Shown here: positions 36,160 to 45,843 of the stretch, piece by piece
Layout of the letters: each line of letters starts with the position of its first letter
How positions within the stretch are numbered: position 1 is the stretch's first letter
Origin: Halohasta litorea
GTDB taxonomy: Archaea > Halobacteriota > Halobacteria > Halobacteriales > Haloferacaceae
DNA: 64,000 bases
Assembly: GCF_024494645.1 (NCBI RefSeq)
Contig: NZ_JANHDJ010000001.1
Span: forward strand, 1-64,000
Direction: 5' to 3'
Notes under the pieces: generated by a model
Database searches by the model: none
The model's input: the letters and a program-made list of their open reading frames with translations, nothing else
Told to the model about the DNA's origin: nothing
Translations under genes and position numbers: made by a program

Positions 36160-37338
36160 ATGAAAGTCGACATCCGCGAGCTTGGGCAGTTCAACCATCT
36201 CGCCTCACAGGGCGCACAGCGCGCCGCCAGATCGCTGTCGCAGTTGACGGGCGTGCAGATGGACGTCGAAGTCACCGACGTGAGTCTCGTTACCGAAAAC
36301 GTGCTCGCGGAGACGTTTACGGGCCAGTCGTTCGTCGGCGTCGAACTCGGCCTCGAAGGCGGCCTGGAGGGCGAGACCGTTCTGGCGTTCGAACGGGAGC
36401 GGGCACTGAAGCTCCAGGACCTCCTGTTGGAAGCCACCGGATCGAGCGACGAACTCGCCCAAAGCAGCGTTACGGAGCTGGGCAACATCATGATCGGCGG
36501 CTTCATCGACGGCTGGGCCAACCACCTCGGGAAGGCGATCAACATGACGCCGCCGAAGTACACCGAAGCGGTCGGCCCGCGAATCCTGCCGGATCAGGCG
36601 ATCGAGGCCGCCAAAAACCACGGTGTGTTCCTCTTCGAGAGCAAGCTCGAAGCGATGGATGTCGACCTCGATTTCTCGATCTATATGCTGCCGGAGTACC
36701 GGCAGTTCGTCGACCTGCTGTCGGGGACCGACAGCGGCAATCAGATCCCGGTCAACCGCCTCAGTGCCTTCGAGGATCTCGCCAAGGAGGGCGCTGGCAA
36801 CGCCGCCGGACAGATCGGCATGATGACCGGTCTCGACACCGACGTCGACATCAGTCGGCTCCGGTTCGTTCCCCTGGAGGGCGTCCCGCGGCAGGTCGGC
36901 GACGACCGCTTCGTCGGTGTCGTTTTCGAGCTGAAGGGGATGCCGAGCGGTTATCTCGTCGTGCTGTTCGACGAGCAGTCCGCAAAAACGGTCGCCAGCT
37001 CGATGATGCCCGGTGGTAGCTCCGAGGAGGAGGGGATCGGGACGATGACCGAGGGGGCGATCAAGGAGCTGGGCAACATCATGACCAGCGGTTTCATCGA
37101 CGGCTGGGCGAACGTGCTGGGGACGAGCATCGAACACACGCCGCCGAACTTCGTCCACGATATGGGCTCGGCGATCATGAGCCCCGTCGTCGGCAAGCTC
37201 GGTAAACAACAGGACTACGCCTTCGTCATCGACTCGACGATCGAGATCGACGGCCATCAGGGTCGCTGTGACATCTACGCGCTGCCCAACGAGCGCGAAC
37301 TGGCTCGGGCACTGTCGGCGCTCCCGGCACAGACGTAG
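36160..37338 (+). CDS. cheC: CheC-type phospho-CheY phosphatase, two-domain
   Basis: A 392-aa protein made of two CheC units, starting MKVDIRELGQFNHLA. The first has the full active-site pattern (Ser-x3-Glu106-x2-Asn109-x22-Pro) in SVTELGNIMIGGFIDGWANH. The second has KELGNIMTSGFIDGWANVLG with Glu303 and Asn306, but Gly where the first pattern residue (Asp/Ser) should be. Bacterial CheC is about 200 aa, also with two half sites; here two full-size units are fused. It dephosphorylates CheY to end a response, and partners with CheD, which follows after a 42-bp gap. Confidence 0.93.
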   Translation: MKVDIRELGQFNHLASQGAQRAARSLSQLTGVQMDVEVTDVSLVTENVLAETFTGQSFVGVELGLEGGLEGETVLAFERERALKLQDLLLEATGSSDELAQSSVTELGNIMIGGFIDGWANHLGKAINMTPPKYTEAVGPRILPDQAIEAAKNHGVFLFESKLEAMDVDLDFSIYMLPEYRQFVDLLSGTDSGNQIPVNRLSAFEDLAKEGAGNAAGQIGMMTGLDTDVDISRLRFVPLEGVPRQVGDDRFVGVVFELKGMPSGYLVVLFDEQSAKTVASSMMPGGSSEEEGIGTMTEGAIKELGNIMTSGFIDGWANVLGTSIEHTPPNFVHDMGSAIMSPVVGKLGKQQDYAFVIDSTIEIDGHQGRCDIYALPNERELARALSALPAQT

Positions 37339-37380
37339 CTCCCCGCTCGGTGTGGACACAGCGAAATACGAGGACCAGCC

Positions 37381-37884
37381 GTGAAACGTCTTGAAACGGA
37401 GGATACAACAGTCACCCGACGGAAGATCGGCATCGCCGAGTACGCTGTCGTCACCGACGAGACCGCTCTAGTGACAAGCGGGCTCGGCTCCTGTCTCGGG
37501 ATCGTCCTGTTTGACTCTCGAAACACCGTTTCGGGACTCATTCACGTCATGTTGCCGTCGGTCGACCAGGCACGCGACAGCAACCCCGCGAAGTTCGTCG
37601 ACACTGGGCTCCCGCTTTTGATCGACGAGATGGAGGCCGCCGGAGCCGACGTCGACCGGCTACAGGCGTGGATCGTCGGCGGCAGCGAGATGCTCAACTT
37701 CGAATCCAGCACCGAATCCATCGGGAGTCGAAACATCGCGATGGCCGAACAACTGCTCGACGATCACGGTATCCCGCTGGTCGATGCGGACATCGGCGGC
37801 GGTCACGGCCGCTCGATACGGTTCGATCCGGCGGCCGAAGCCGTCACGATCCGGACTGCCGACGACTCTTCACGGACGATCTGA
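37381..37884 (+). CDS. cheD: Chemoreceptor glutamine deamidase CheD
   Basis: A 167-aa protein, starting with GTG at 37381. Catalytic Cys38 lies in SGLGSCLGIVLFD and His55 in SGLIHVMLPS, with KFVDTGLPLLIDEMEAAGAD after. These match CheD, which deamidates transducer glutamines and binds CheC to stimulate its phosphatase activity. The C-terminus keeps the ADIGGGHGRSIRF-like turn of the family. Last gene of the cheY-cheC-cheD group before the arl operon. Confidence 0.95.
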   Translation: MKRLETEDTTVTRRKIGIAEYAVVTDETALVTSGLGSCLGIVLFDSRNTVSGLIHVMLPSVDQARDSNPAKFVDTGLPLLIDEMEAAGADVDRLQAWIVGGSEMLNFESSTESIGSRNIAMAEQLLDDHGIPLVDADIGGGHGRSIRFDPAAEAVTIRTADDSSRTI

Positions 37885-37924
37885 CCCCGTCTCAAAATCT
37901 CAACCCTGAAATTCAGAGGGGTGG

Positions 37925-37957
37925 TTTGAAGTATACTGGTTGTTACGATTTCACGTA
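37925..37957 (+). promoter_or_regulatory. arl operon promoter (leaderless)
   Basis: GTATACTG at 37931-37938 is TATA-like and ends about 20 bp, starts about 27 bp, before the arlCE ATG (37958), giving a start of transcription at or beside the start codon. Just upstream, CTGAA-A-TTCAG at about 37903-37913 is a perfect 11-bp palindrome that could be an operator. Confidence 0.55.
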
Positions 37958-39526
37958 ATGGGTCTCGGTATATCGCTCCTCGTCACACACCCCGCGCTCG
38001 ATGGGATCTCGCTGTTCGGTACCGAGCTCTCGGTGCTGGGTCCCACCGCCGCCGGAACAGCAGGGTTAGTCGGCGCGAGTATCATCGACAGAATCCTCGA
38101 CTCCGACGGGGACGATGACTCCGACGACGGTGGCGGCGGTGGCGACGGACTGATGGACGACGGCGACGAGTTCGGCGGGATGGACGAGTTCGGCGGCGGA
38201 GGCGGCGGTGGCGGCGACGAGTTCGGCGGGATGGACGACGAGTTCGGCGGGATGGACGACGACTTCGGTGGCGGCGGTGGCGGCGGTGGCGGTGCCGACA
38301 TGGACGAGCTGGAACACCAGGTAGACGAGCTCGAAAACGAAGTCGCCAGCCTCTCCTCGACGGTCAACACCGTCAAAAGCGAAAACACCGAGATCAGCGA
38401 CCGGATCGAAGACGTCGAGGAAGACGTCCGCAACCTGCTTGACATCTACGAGATGGTCACCCGTGGAATCAACCCCTTCGTCGACGAACAGGACGCCGGC
38501 GACTTCGATGTCGGCGGTGCTGGCGGTGGCGGTGGCCTCGGCCTGTTCGACGACGGAGAGGACGACTCACAACAGGACGACGAGGACGTCGACGACTCGG
38601 TGATGAGCGAAGACGCCGATGGCTTCTTCGACGATGACTTCGAGGACGAAGACGACGATGACGACTTCGCGGACGACGACTTCGACGAGGCGGACGACTT
38701 CGAGGAACTGGACGAAGATGACGCCGACGATCTCGGCGGCGAAACCGAATCCGAAGAAATGGTGAGCGATCAAGATTCAACTGGCGGTAAGTCGTTTAGT
38801 GAACTGAAAGACGAGTACGACTCCGGAGACGCCTCCTGGGCCGAAGAAGACGAGGAGGCCGACGACGACCTCGGCGGGATGGACGACTCCTTCGAGGAAG
38901 ACGACGATCTCGGCGGGATGGACGATTCCCTCGAAGCCGACGACGATCTCGGTGGGATGGATGACTCCTTTGAGGCCGACGACGACTTCGCGGACGACGA
39001 CTTCGGCGAGATGGACGACGAGCCCGACGAGGCGCTCGGCAACGGCTCGGAGGCCACGATGGAAACCGAAGAGCCGACCACGACCGAGGAGTCGACCGCA
39101 GCTACCGACGCCACCGCCGACGCGGATGGCGACTTCGAGTATGTCACCTCCGACCAACTGTCCAGCAGCGGCGACAAGCCGTATCTCACGGCGATCCCCG
39201 GCGATTACGTCGGCGATCTGGTGGTCATGGAGTGGCTGGAGTTCCTCGTCGAGGAGTCGACAGTCACCGATGCGGCACGGGCGGTCAACTACTACGAGCG
39301 GATCGACTGGATCGACGCGGCCGCCGCCGACCACCTCCGGTCGTTCCTCTCCGGGTTCGGCACCATCGACCGCAACAAGGTCGACCAGCCCGGCACCGAC
39401 CAGTTGACACGTACCCACCACGTGCACAGCCTCAAATACATCATGAAGCTCAACAACGGCACGACTGCGACGTCGGTGATCCTGGATCGCTGGGATACCT
39501 TCGCAACAGGCGACGATGGGCTTTAG
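37958..39526 (+). CDS. arlCE: ArlCE fusion, archaellum motor-switch component
   Basis: A 522-aa protein starting MGLGISLLVTHPALDG. The hydrophobic N-terminus is followed by an extreme Gly/Asp low-complexity region with DEFGGMD repeats. A coiled coil with the ArlC signature comes next (DELEHQVDELENEVASLSST, LLDIYEMVTRGINPFVDEQD). A long acidic region includes DDLGGMDDSFE repeats. The ArlD/E domain ends it (KPYLTAIPGDYVGDLVVMEW, DAARAVNYYERIDWIDAAAA). ArlC/D/E form the cytosolic ring that receives switching signals through CheF. Fusion of C with D/E is known in haloarchaea. The hydrophobic N-terminus and the size of the acidic inserts are remarkable. Confidence 0.9.
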   Translation: MGLGISLLVTHPALDGISLFGTELSVLGPTAAGTAGLVGASIIDRILDSDGDDDSDDGGGGGDGLMDDGDEFGGMDEFGGGGGGGGDEFGGMDDEFGGMDDDFGGGGGGGGGADMDELEHQVDELENEVASLSSTVNTVKSENTEISDRIEDVEEDVRNLLDIYEMVTRGINPFVDEQDAGDFDVGGAGGGGGLGLFDDGEDDSQQDDEDVDDSVMSEDADGFFDDDFEDEDDDDDFADDDFDEADDFEELDEDDADDLGGETESEEMVSDQDSTGGKSFSELKDEYDSGDASWAEEDEEADDDLGGMDDSFEEDDDLGGMDDSLEADDDLGGMDDSFEADDDFADDDFGEMDDEPDEALGNGSEATMETEEPTTTEESTAATDATADADGDFEYVTSDQLSSSGDKPYLTAIPGDYVGDLVVMEWLEFLVEESTVTDAARAVNYYERIDWIDAAAADHLRSFLSGFGTIDRNKVDQPGTDQLTRTHHVHSLKYIMKLNNGTTATSVILDRWDTFATGDDGL

Positions 39527-39926
39527 TGTCAGTGCATCGACGGCAATCATCTTTGCGGGGGTCTTCCTCGCAATCGGGGTGCTGTACCCCGCGGTCTCGA
39601 ACGGCTACGAGCGAGTAACGGACGCGGAAATCGACCGGGACGACGCCCACCTGGATATGCGAAACACCGACATCAACATCACCAGTGTCAGTAGCTCGGC
39701 GATCACGGTGCGAAACGAGGGGTCGACGTCCCTGGACGCCGACGAGATCGATCTCGTCGTCGACGGTGAGTACCGACCTCGTGACGACTACACGACGAGT
39801 GTTGATTCCGATCCTGATACGGGACTGTGGCTCCCGGGTGAATCACTCACGATCGATGGTTTATCCGCCAGTAATCGAATCAAGCTCGTGACTGACCACG
39901 GTGTCAGCGTCACAGGGGTGGTGTAA
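39516..39926 (+). CDS. arlF: Archaellum stator protein ArlF
   Basis: A 136-aa protein. One N-terminal membrane segment (IIFAGVFLAIGVLYPAVSNG) is followed by a beta-sandwich domain outside the membrane (DINITSVSSSAITVRNEGST, DEIDLVVDGEYRPRDDYTTS). ArlF with ArlG binds the S-layer and anchors the motor. It overlaps the arlCE end by 11 bp, so translation is coupled. Length and topology are normal. Confidence 0.93.
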   Translation: MGFSVSASTAIIFAGVFLAIGVLYPAVSNGYERVTDAEIDRDDAHLDMRNTDINITSVSSSAITVRNEGSTSLDADEIDLVVDGEYRPRDDYTTSVDSDPDTGLWLPGESLTIDGLSASNRIKLVTDHGVSVTGVV

Positions 39927-39928
39927 TC

Positions 39929-40387
39929 ATGGCAAGCGTCTCGGCATCCCACCTGATCATCTTCATCGCGAGCCTCGTGATCGCCGCGGGCGTCGTCGGT
40001 ACGCTCACCACCGGCGTCGACCGGGTCAGCAGCGCGATCGATGATCGGAGCCTCGACGTGAGCCAACAGGTCCGGATGGATATGGCGATCATTAGCGATC
40101 CGAGCGACACTCCCTACAGCGGGGATGAGCTGACCATCCACGTCCGCAACACCGGCTCTCAGGGTGTGCCGACAGAGCCATCAGCGGTCGACATCGTCCT
40201 CAACGGGCAGTTTGTCGGCAACGACAACCTGGCCGTCGAGGACGTCAACGATCCCGACTCGCCCGTCTGGGACCCCGGTGATGTCGTGGCGATCACGATC
40301 ACCGACGACGGGGTCGATACGACCGGCGACAACCGGCTGATACTGACTGTCAACGAGGATCAAGAGACGTTCGAATTTACAACATAA
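39929..40387 (+). CDS. arlG: Archaellum stator protein ArlG
   Basis: A 152-aa protein with one N-terminal segment ([20 protein letters not shown]) and a beta-sandwich domain ([37 protein letters not shown]). It forms filaments capped by ArlF and ties the motor to the envelope. It starts 2 bp after arlF and is followed 2 bp later by arlH. Confidence 0.93.
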   Translation: MASVSASHLIIFIASLVIAAGVVGTLTTGVDRVSSAIDDRSLDVSQQVRMDMAIISDPSDTPYSGDELTIHVRNTGSQGVPTEPSAVDIVLNGQFVGNDNLAVEDVNDPDSPVWDPGDVVAITITDDGVDTTGDNRLILTVNEDQETFEFTT

Positions 40388-40389
40388 CC

Positions 40390-41148
40390 ATGAGTAGAGC
40401 ACAACGCAACCTGCTGTCGCTGGGAATGGAGGATCACGACCGACTGAACAAAGAGCTAGGTGGCGGCATCCCTCGCGGTAGTATCGTCCTGATGGAGGGC
40501 GACTACGGTGCCGGGAAAAGCGCCATCAGCCAGCGGTTCAGCTACGGATTCACCCAGGAGGATACCACGGTGACGTTCCTCTCGACGGAGCTGACCGTCT
40601 CCGGGTTCATCGACCAGATGCACTCGCTGTCTTACGATATCACCAAGCCGCTGCTTCGAGAGGAGCTGCTGTTCCTCCATGCGGACTTCGATAGCGCTGG
40701 AGCGCTCCGTGGTGACGAAGACACCGAACGGAAACAGCTGCTCAAGCGGCTGATGGAGGCCGAAACGATGTGGGAGCCGGATGTCGTCATCCTGGATACG
40801 TTCGATGCGATCCTCCGGAACGACCCCACTTTCGAGTCGCTGGTCCGCCAGAACGACGAACGACAGGCCGCCCTGGAGATCATCTCCTTCTTCCGAGATA
40901 TGATCTCCGACGGCAAGATCATCATTCTCACCGTCGACCCCTCGACGGTCGACGAGGAGGCCATCGGCCCCTTCCGGTCGATCGCCGACGTGTTCATCGA
41001 GATCCAGATGATCGAGGTCGGCAACGACATCCGACGGCAACTGCAGGTCAAGCGATTCGCCGGAATGGGCGAACAGGTCGGCGATACGATCGGTTTTTCC
41101 GTGAGATCCGGAACTGGTATTGTCATCGAGAGCCGTAGTGTAGCCTAA
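40390..41148 (+). CDS. arlH: Archaellum KaiC-like ATPase regulator ArlH
   Basis: A 252-aa protein starting [20 protein letters not shown]. Walker A is [18 protein letters not shown] (about residues 37-46). The catalytic region and Walker B are [20 protein letters not shown] and [16 protein letters not shown]. ArlH forms a hexamer on ArlI, binds ATP with little hydrolysis, and regulates archaellum assembly. The length is standard. Part of the arlCE-J operon. Confidence 0.95.
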   Translation: MSRAQRNLLSLGMEDHDRLNKELGGGIPRGSIVLMEGDYGAGKSAISQRFSYGFTQEDTTVTFLSTELTVSGFIDQMHSLSYDITKPLLREELLFLHADFDSAGALRGDEDTERKQLLKRLMEAETMWEPDVVILDTFDAILRNDPTFESLVRQNDERQAALEIISFFRDMISDGKIIILTVDPSTVDEEAIGPFRSIADVFIEIQMIEVGNDIRRQLQVKRFAGMGEQVGDTIGFSVRSGTGIVIESRSVA

Positions 41149-41160
41149 GGAACCGAGAGT

Positions 41161-42834
41161 ATGACCGAACAAGGAACCCCGAAACCCTCCGACGAACTCA
41201 AGCAGATGGCGATGCGGGAGCCGCATCTCCGCGAGCATCTGATGAAGTTCAAGCAGATTACCGGGGAGTTCCCGCTGTTCGTCGACGAACCCGACGACTA
41301 CGAATCCCGCCGTCCGAACGTGCTGTACCCGGCTGGCGGGCCGATTTACATTCACGTCCACGGTGACGTCGGCCAGAAGCTCAAATACTACACCGTCGAG
41401 CCGACGCTGTCGGATTCGGAGGCGGTGATCCTCGAAAAGGTCAAGCGGAAACTGCTCTCGATGAGCGGCCATCGGGACTCCCCCGAGGAGGAGTCCGAGT
41501 ACGACGACCTCATCGAGGAGCTCCTGGAGGATGCGACCTACATCTCCGACGGCGAGACCAACTTCTACGACCGGGTCAAACAGTTCTGGAACCTCGGGAA
41601 GATCGAGGTCAACCAGCAGACCTACAACGCGATCCGCTACCGGCTCAATCGGGATATCGTCGGTTTTGGACCCCTCGAGCCGGTCATGCGCGACACCCAA
41701 AACGAGGATATTCACGTCATCGGTCCCCACGAGTGCCACGTCGACCACGGAACGTTCGGCATGATGCCGACCACGGTCGACTTCGGGACCCTCGACGAGT
41801 TCGACAGCTGGCTCCGCAACATGGGCGAGCGGATCGGCGACCCAGTGTCGGACTCCGATCCGATCGTCGACTCGACGCTGCCCGACGGATCGCGTGTCAA
41901 CATCATCTACTCCGACGACGTCTCGATCAAGGGTCCCTCGATGACGATCCGGCAGGGCGAGGGCGTCCCGCTGTCGATCAACCAGATTACCAACTGGAAC
42001 ACGCTCTCGCCACGGCTGGCGGCCTACCTGTGGCTCTGTCTGGAGAACGAACAGACGGTGTTCGTTGTGGGCGAGACGGCATCCGGGAAGACGACGACGC
42101 TCAACGCGATCCTCTCGTACATCCCCCGAGACGCCAAGATCTACACCGCGGAGGACACCGCCGAGGTGCTGCCGCCCCACGACACGTGGCAGCAGCTCAT
42201 GACGCGTGAGGGTGAGGAGGGCAGCGAAGTCGATATGTTCGATCTCGTGGCGGCCGCACTGCGTTCCCGTCCCGACTACATTATCGTGGGGGAGGTTCGT
42301 GGTGCGGAGGGGCGGATGGCGTTCCAGGCCGCCCAGACCGGCCACCCCGTCATGCTGACGTTCCACGCCAGCGATATCGTCTCGATGATCCAGCGGTTCA
42401 CCTCCGAGCCGATCAACGTCCCCGAGACGTTCATGGACGTCGCCGACGTGGCGCTGTTCCAGAACCGTGTCAAACAGGGCGACGACGTGCTGCGCCGGGT
42501 AACAAGTGTCCAGGAGATCGAGGGCTACTCCTCGGAGATGGACGGCGTCGTCACGCGTGAGGCCTTCAGCTGGGACCCCGTCGAAGACGAGATCCTCTTC
42601 CAGGGGATGAACAACTCCTACGTCCTGGAGGAACAGATCGCGACCCTGCTGGGGTATGCCGACACCCGGGATATCTACGACCAGCTCGACTACCGTGCGG
42701 AGGTCATCGAGCGGATGATCCAGGAGGGCGTGATGGGCTACCACGAGGTCAACGAGACCATCGACGCCTTCCAGCGTGACGGCGTCGAAGGGCTGCCGTT
42801 CTCCATGCGGCCGTCACCAGTCGGCAACGACTAA
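41161..42834 (+). CDS. arlI: Archaellum assembly and rotation ATPase ArlI
   Basis: A 557-aa type-II/IV secretion ATPase of the GspE/PilT family. The N-terminal domain is about 200 residues. Walker A is VVGETASGKTTTLNAILSYI (from about residue 303), the Asp box is AKIYTAEDTAEVLPPHDTWQ, and Walker B is YIIVGEVRGAEGRMAFQAAQ with HPVMLTFHAS. ArlI powers filament assembly and, with ArlX/ArlC and others, rotation. It sits 12 bp after arlH and 7 bp before arlJ. Confidence 0.97.
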   Translation: MTEQGTPKPSDELKQMAMREPHLREHLMKFKQITGEFPLFVDEPDDYESRRPNVLYPAGGPIYIHVHGDVGQKLKYYTVEPTLSDSEAVILEKVKRKLLSMSGHRDSPEEESEYDDLIEELLEDATYISDGETNFYDRVKQFWNLGKIEVNQQTYNAIRYRLNRDIVGFGPLEPVMRDTQNEDIHVIGPHECHVDHGTFGMMPTTVDFGTLDEFDSWLRNMGERIGDPVSDSDPIVDSTLPDGSRVNIIYSDDVSIKGPSMTIRQGEGVPLSINQITNWNTLSPRLAAYLWLCLENEQTVFVVGETASGKTTTLNAILSYIPRDAKIYTAEDTAEVLPPHDTWQQLMTREGEEGSEVDMFDLVAAALRSRPDYIIVGEVRGAEGRMAFQAAQTGHPVMLTFHASDIVSMIQRFTSEPINVPETFMDVADVALFQNRVKQGDDVLRRVTSVQEIEGYSSEMDGVVTREAFSWDPVEDEILFQGMNNSYVLEEQIATLLGYADTRDIYDQLDYRAEVIERMIQEGVMGYHEVNETIDAFQRDGVEGLPFSMRPSPVGND

Positions 42835-42841
42835 CAATCCA

Positions 42842-44584
42842 ATGGCGACCCAACAGGAACAGTCCGGCGACCGGCTCGATACGCTGTTGTCGTTTATTGC
42901 GGAGCTGCTGGCGTCCTACGACCAACTGGAGATGTCGCGGCGGCGGTATCTGCTCACCATCCTCCTGCCTGCGTTCGGCTTTTTCGTACTCACGATCGTC
43001 GGTACGGTCCTGCTGACCGTTCCGTTGCTCGTCAGGCTCCCACTGCCGCTGTTGGGGCTGTTGATCGTCGCTGCGGCGGTCGTCTACCCCAAGATCTACA
43101 TCAGCCAACGCCGCATCCAGATCGAAAACCAGTTCCATCTGGTGATGACCCACATGACGGTGTTGTCGATGACCAACATCGACCGGATGGAGGTCTTCCG
43201 AACGCTGGCCAGAGAAGAGGAGTACGGCGTCCTCGCCGAGGAGATCGGCCACGTCGTCCACCTCGTCGACACCTGGAACCAGAGTCTCGATGATGCCTGT
43301 CGTCGTCGGGCCAAGGAGGTTCCGAGCAAGGCGCTGGCTGACTTCTTCGAACGGTTGGGCTACATTCTGGGCGCTGGCCAGGAGATGAAGGACTTCCTCG
43401 TCAACGAACAGGACATCATGATGGAGCAGTACAGCACCGTCTACGAGGGGGCGCTGTCGAACATCGAGGTGATGAAAGACCTCTATATGTCGATGATCCT
43501 CTCGATGACGTTCGCACTCGTCTTTGCGATCGTTCTCCCGATTCTCTCGGGAATCAATCCGACACTGACGGTCGTCGGCGTCATCGTGATGTTCATGTTC
43601 GTCCAGTTGGGCTTCTTTTTCGTCATTCGGACGATGGCCCCCTACGATCCGGTCTGGTACTTCCCGGAGGCTCGGTTCGTCGAGAACCGCAAGCTGTGGG
43701 GATCGCTGGCCTTCGGCGGGGTCGGCTCGATGCTGCTGGTGTTCTATATGGGGTTCGGCTTCCTCGGTGTCGGGCCGGGCGTCGACGGACTGTTTTTCTT
43801 CCTCGACGAGGTGCCGCTGCCGGTGTACATCGCGTTCCCGGTGGCTCCGCTTTTGGTCACGGGGATCGTCCTGCGGAACGAAGAACAGACGATCCACAAA
43901 CGCGACGATCAGTTCCCGAACTTCATTCGCTCGCTGGGGTCGGCCGAGAACGCCAAACAGGCGACCACCTCGGCGGTCCTCGAAACGCTGCGAGAGAAGG
44001 ATTTCGGCGAGCTGTCGCCGAACATCAACCGGCTCTACCGGCGGCTCAAGATGCGACTCGATCCCGATCAGGCCTGGGGCGAGTTCTCGATCGAGTCCCG
44101 GTCGTACCTCATCCAGAAGTTCAGCGAGATGTTCCTGGTCGGACGACAGATGGGTGGCAACACCAAGCTGTTGGGCGAGATCATCAGCGCCAATATGAAC
44201 AAGGTCAACCAGCTCCGCACCCAGCGGAAGCAGGCGACGACGACGCTGATCGGGCTGCTGTACGGGATTACCGCGGCCGCAACGTTCGCCTTCTTCATCG
44301 GGCTGGAGGTCGTCAACATCCTGGCGGACTTCTCGACGACCCTCGAAGTCTCGCAGTTCAACATCGGCCAAATCATCCATCCGGGCCAGTACAACATCCC
44401 GCTGATCGAGTACCTGCTGTTGCTCGTGATCCTCTTTAACGCCGCGCTGTCGGCGGTCATGATCCGAACCATCGACGGCGGGAACAAGGCGACCGCCTAC
44501 ATCCACTTCGTCATGCTGACGTGGTTGGGGTGTCTGGTCGCTATCTTCACCCGCGAGGTCGTCAGCGTCATCCTCGCGATCTGA
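42842..44584 (+). CDS. arlJ: Archaellum membrane platform protein ArlJ
   Basis: A 580-aa polytopic protein starting MATQQEQSGDRLDTLLSFIA, with about nine membrane segments grouped as an N-terminal pair (LLPAFGFFVLTIVGTVLLTV), a central set (MILSMTFALVFAIVLPILSG; VGVIVMFMFVQLGFFFVIRT) and a C-terminal set (LIGLLYGITAAATFAFFIGL). Two T2SSF-like cytosolic domains with helical Glu/Arg-rich regions lie between. It is the core on which ArlI and ArlH act and through which archaellins are inserted. Last gene of the operon. Confidence 0.95.
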   Translation: MATQQEQSGDRLDTLLSFIAELLASYDQLEMSRRRYLLTILLPAFGFFVLTIVGTVLLTVPLLVRLPLPLLGLLIVAAAVVYPKIYISQRRIQIENQFHLVMTHMTVLSMTNIDRMEVFRTLAREEEYGVLAEEIGHVVHLVDTWNQSLDDACRRRAKEVPSKALADFFERLGYILGAGQEMKDFLVNEQDIMMEQYSTVYEGALSNIEVMKDLYMSMILSMTFALVFAIVLPILSGINPTLTVVGVIVMFMFVQLGFFFVIRTMAPYDPVWYFPEARFVENRKLWGSLAFGGVGSMLLVFYMGFGFLGVGPGVDGLFFFLDEVPLPVYIAFPVAPLLVTGIVLRNEEQTIHKRDDQFPNFIRSLGSAENAKQATTSAVLETLREKDFGELSPNINRLYRRLKMRLDPDQAWGEFSIESRSYLIQKFSEMFLVGRQMGGNTKLLGEIISANMNKVNQLRTQRKQATTTLIGLLYGITAAATFAFFIGLEVVNILADFSTTLEVSQFNIGQIIHPGQYNIPLIEYLLLLVILFNAALSAVMIRTIDGGNKATAYIHFVMLTWLGCLVAIFTREVVSVILAI

Positions 44585-44630
44585 GTCGGCAACCGTCGCG
44601 TTTTATCCACCGACCGCCGAACAATCCCGT

Positions 44631-45365
44631 ATGAACGATCCGTTTCCAGCGTTCGAAGTGATTCCCGCCGTCGACGTCCAGGACGGCGAGGTCGTCCAAC
44701 TCGTCGCGGGCGAGCGCGGCACCGAAAAGCGGTACGGTGAACCACGCGCGGCGGCCGACCAGTGGCTCGACCAGGGCGCGGAGACGCTCCACCTCGTGGA
44801 TCTCGACGGCGCATTCGAGGGCGAGCGCGTCAACAGTGCGGCCTTCGAGACGATCATCGAATCGACCGACGTCGACCTCCAAATCGGCGGCGGCATTCGA
44901 ACGGCCGAGGATGCCTTCGAACTCCTTGAGTTGGGCGTCGACCGCGTGATTCTGGGGACTGCAGCCGTCGAGAACCCCGAGATCGTCGCCGACATCTCCG
45001 AGCGGTATCCCGGGAGCGTGATGGTGAGTCTCGACGCCAAGGACGGCGAGGTCGTCGTCTCGGGGTGGACCGAATCGACGGGGCTCGATCCCGCCGAGGC
45101 CGCCGGGCGGTACGAGGACCTCGGCGCGGGCGCGATCCTCTTTACCGATGTCGACGTCGAGGGGCAACTGGAGGGCGTCAATACGGAGCTGGTGAATCGG
45201 GTCTGTGCGGCGGTCGACATCCCGGTGGTCGCCAGCGGCGGGGTGGCGACGATCAACGACGTGCTGGCCCTCCAGGAGGCTGGCGCGGCAGCGGTCGTCG
45301 TCGGTACCGCCCTGTATGAAGGGGCATTCACGCTGGATGCGGCTATCGAGGCCGTTTCCGAGTAG
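44631..45365 (+). CDS. hisA: Histidine biosynthesis isomerase HisA
   Basis: A 244-aa TIM-barrel protein: FEVIPAVDVQDGEVVQL with catalytic Asp15, VDLQIGGGIRTAEDAFELLE (phosphate loop), VDVEGQLEGVNTELV with the second catalytic Asp in AGAILFTDVDVEG, and IPVVASGGVATINDV. It isomerises ProFAR to PRFAR. TTTTATCC about 29 bp before the ATG indicates a leaderless transcript. hisB lies 480 bp downstream with one small gene between. Confidence 0.97.
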   Translation: MNDPFPAFEVIPAVDVQDGEVVQLVAGERGTEKRYGEPRAAADQWLDQGAETLHLVDLDGAFEGERVNSAAFETIIESTDVDLQIGGGIRTAEDAFELLELGVDRVILGTAAVENPEIVADISERYPGSVMVSLDAKDGEVVVSGWTESTGLDPAEAAGRYEDLGAGAILFTDVDVEGQLEGVNTELVNRVCAAVDIPVVASGGVATINDVLALQEAGAAAVVVGTALYEGAFTLDAAIEAVSE

Positions 45366-45417
45366 TTCTCCGGGACGATCCGGGATTTTAAACGTCCATC
45401 CCGGATACGATGTGTCA

Positions 45418-45747
45418 ATGAAAAATCTCTTGATGGTCGGACTCGTTCTCGGTGCCGCCATCGCAGGGGGTGGTCTGATTGCCGTTTGGGACAATGCGAC
45501 GACCCCTGACCGAACCGCTGCGGCGTTTCTTCACGCTGAGCAGATTGATGACTCGGCGGCTGTGGACGGGTCTGTGATCGGATACGAGAACCTCACGGCC
45601 GATCAGCAGACGGTCTTCGAGCGAGCGATCGCCGACGATCTGAACATCACGGAGATCCCTGACGACACCAATGCATCCGTGTGGTACGACGGTGGGGCCG
45701 TGAGCTACCAGAATCGGACGTATGAGATCGCCGTGAGCGAAACCTAG
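45418..45747 (+). CDS. Small secreted or anchored protein between hisA and hisB
   Basis: A 109-aa protein beginning MKNLLMVGLVLGAAIAGGGL, a hydrophobic N-terminal segment that is either a signal peptide or a membrane anchor. The outside part is acidic (EQIDDSAAVDGSVIGYENLT, DQQTVFERAIADDLNITEIP, ASVWYDGGAVSYQNRTYEIA), with sequons NLT, NIT, NAT-like DNATT, NAS and NRT. No catalytic motif is visible. TTTTAAAC at about 45387 is a TATA candidate. Function unknown; a link to histidine synthesis is unlikely. Confidence 0.7.
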   Translation: MKNLLMVGLVLGAAIAGGGLIAVWDNATTPDRTAAAFLHAEQIDDSAAVDGSVIGYENLTADQQTVFERAIADDLNITEIPDDTNASVWYDGGAVSYQNRTYEIAVSET

Positions 45748-45843
45748 CACTCTCGCTGAAATCGCTTGAAACGAGTCGACCGAACGGCACCGAACGGACA
45801 GCAACAGCGCAACCACCATATTCCCCGCGTCTCTACTGCCCCT

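Noticed and set aside
40456-42744. 762-codon antisense frame opposite arlH and arlI
   Set aside because: Shadow; both plus-strand genes have complete family motifs.
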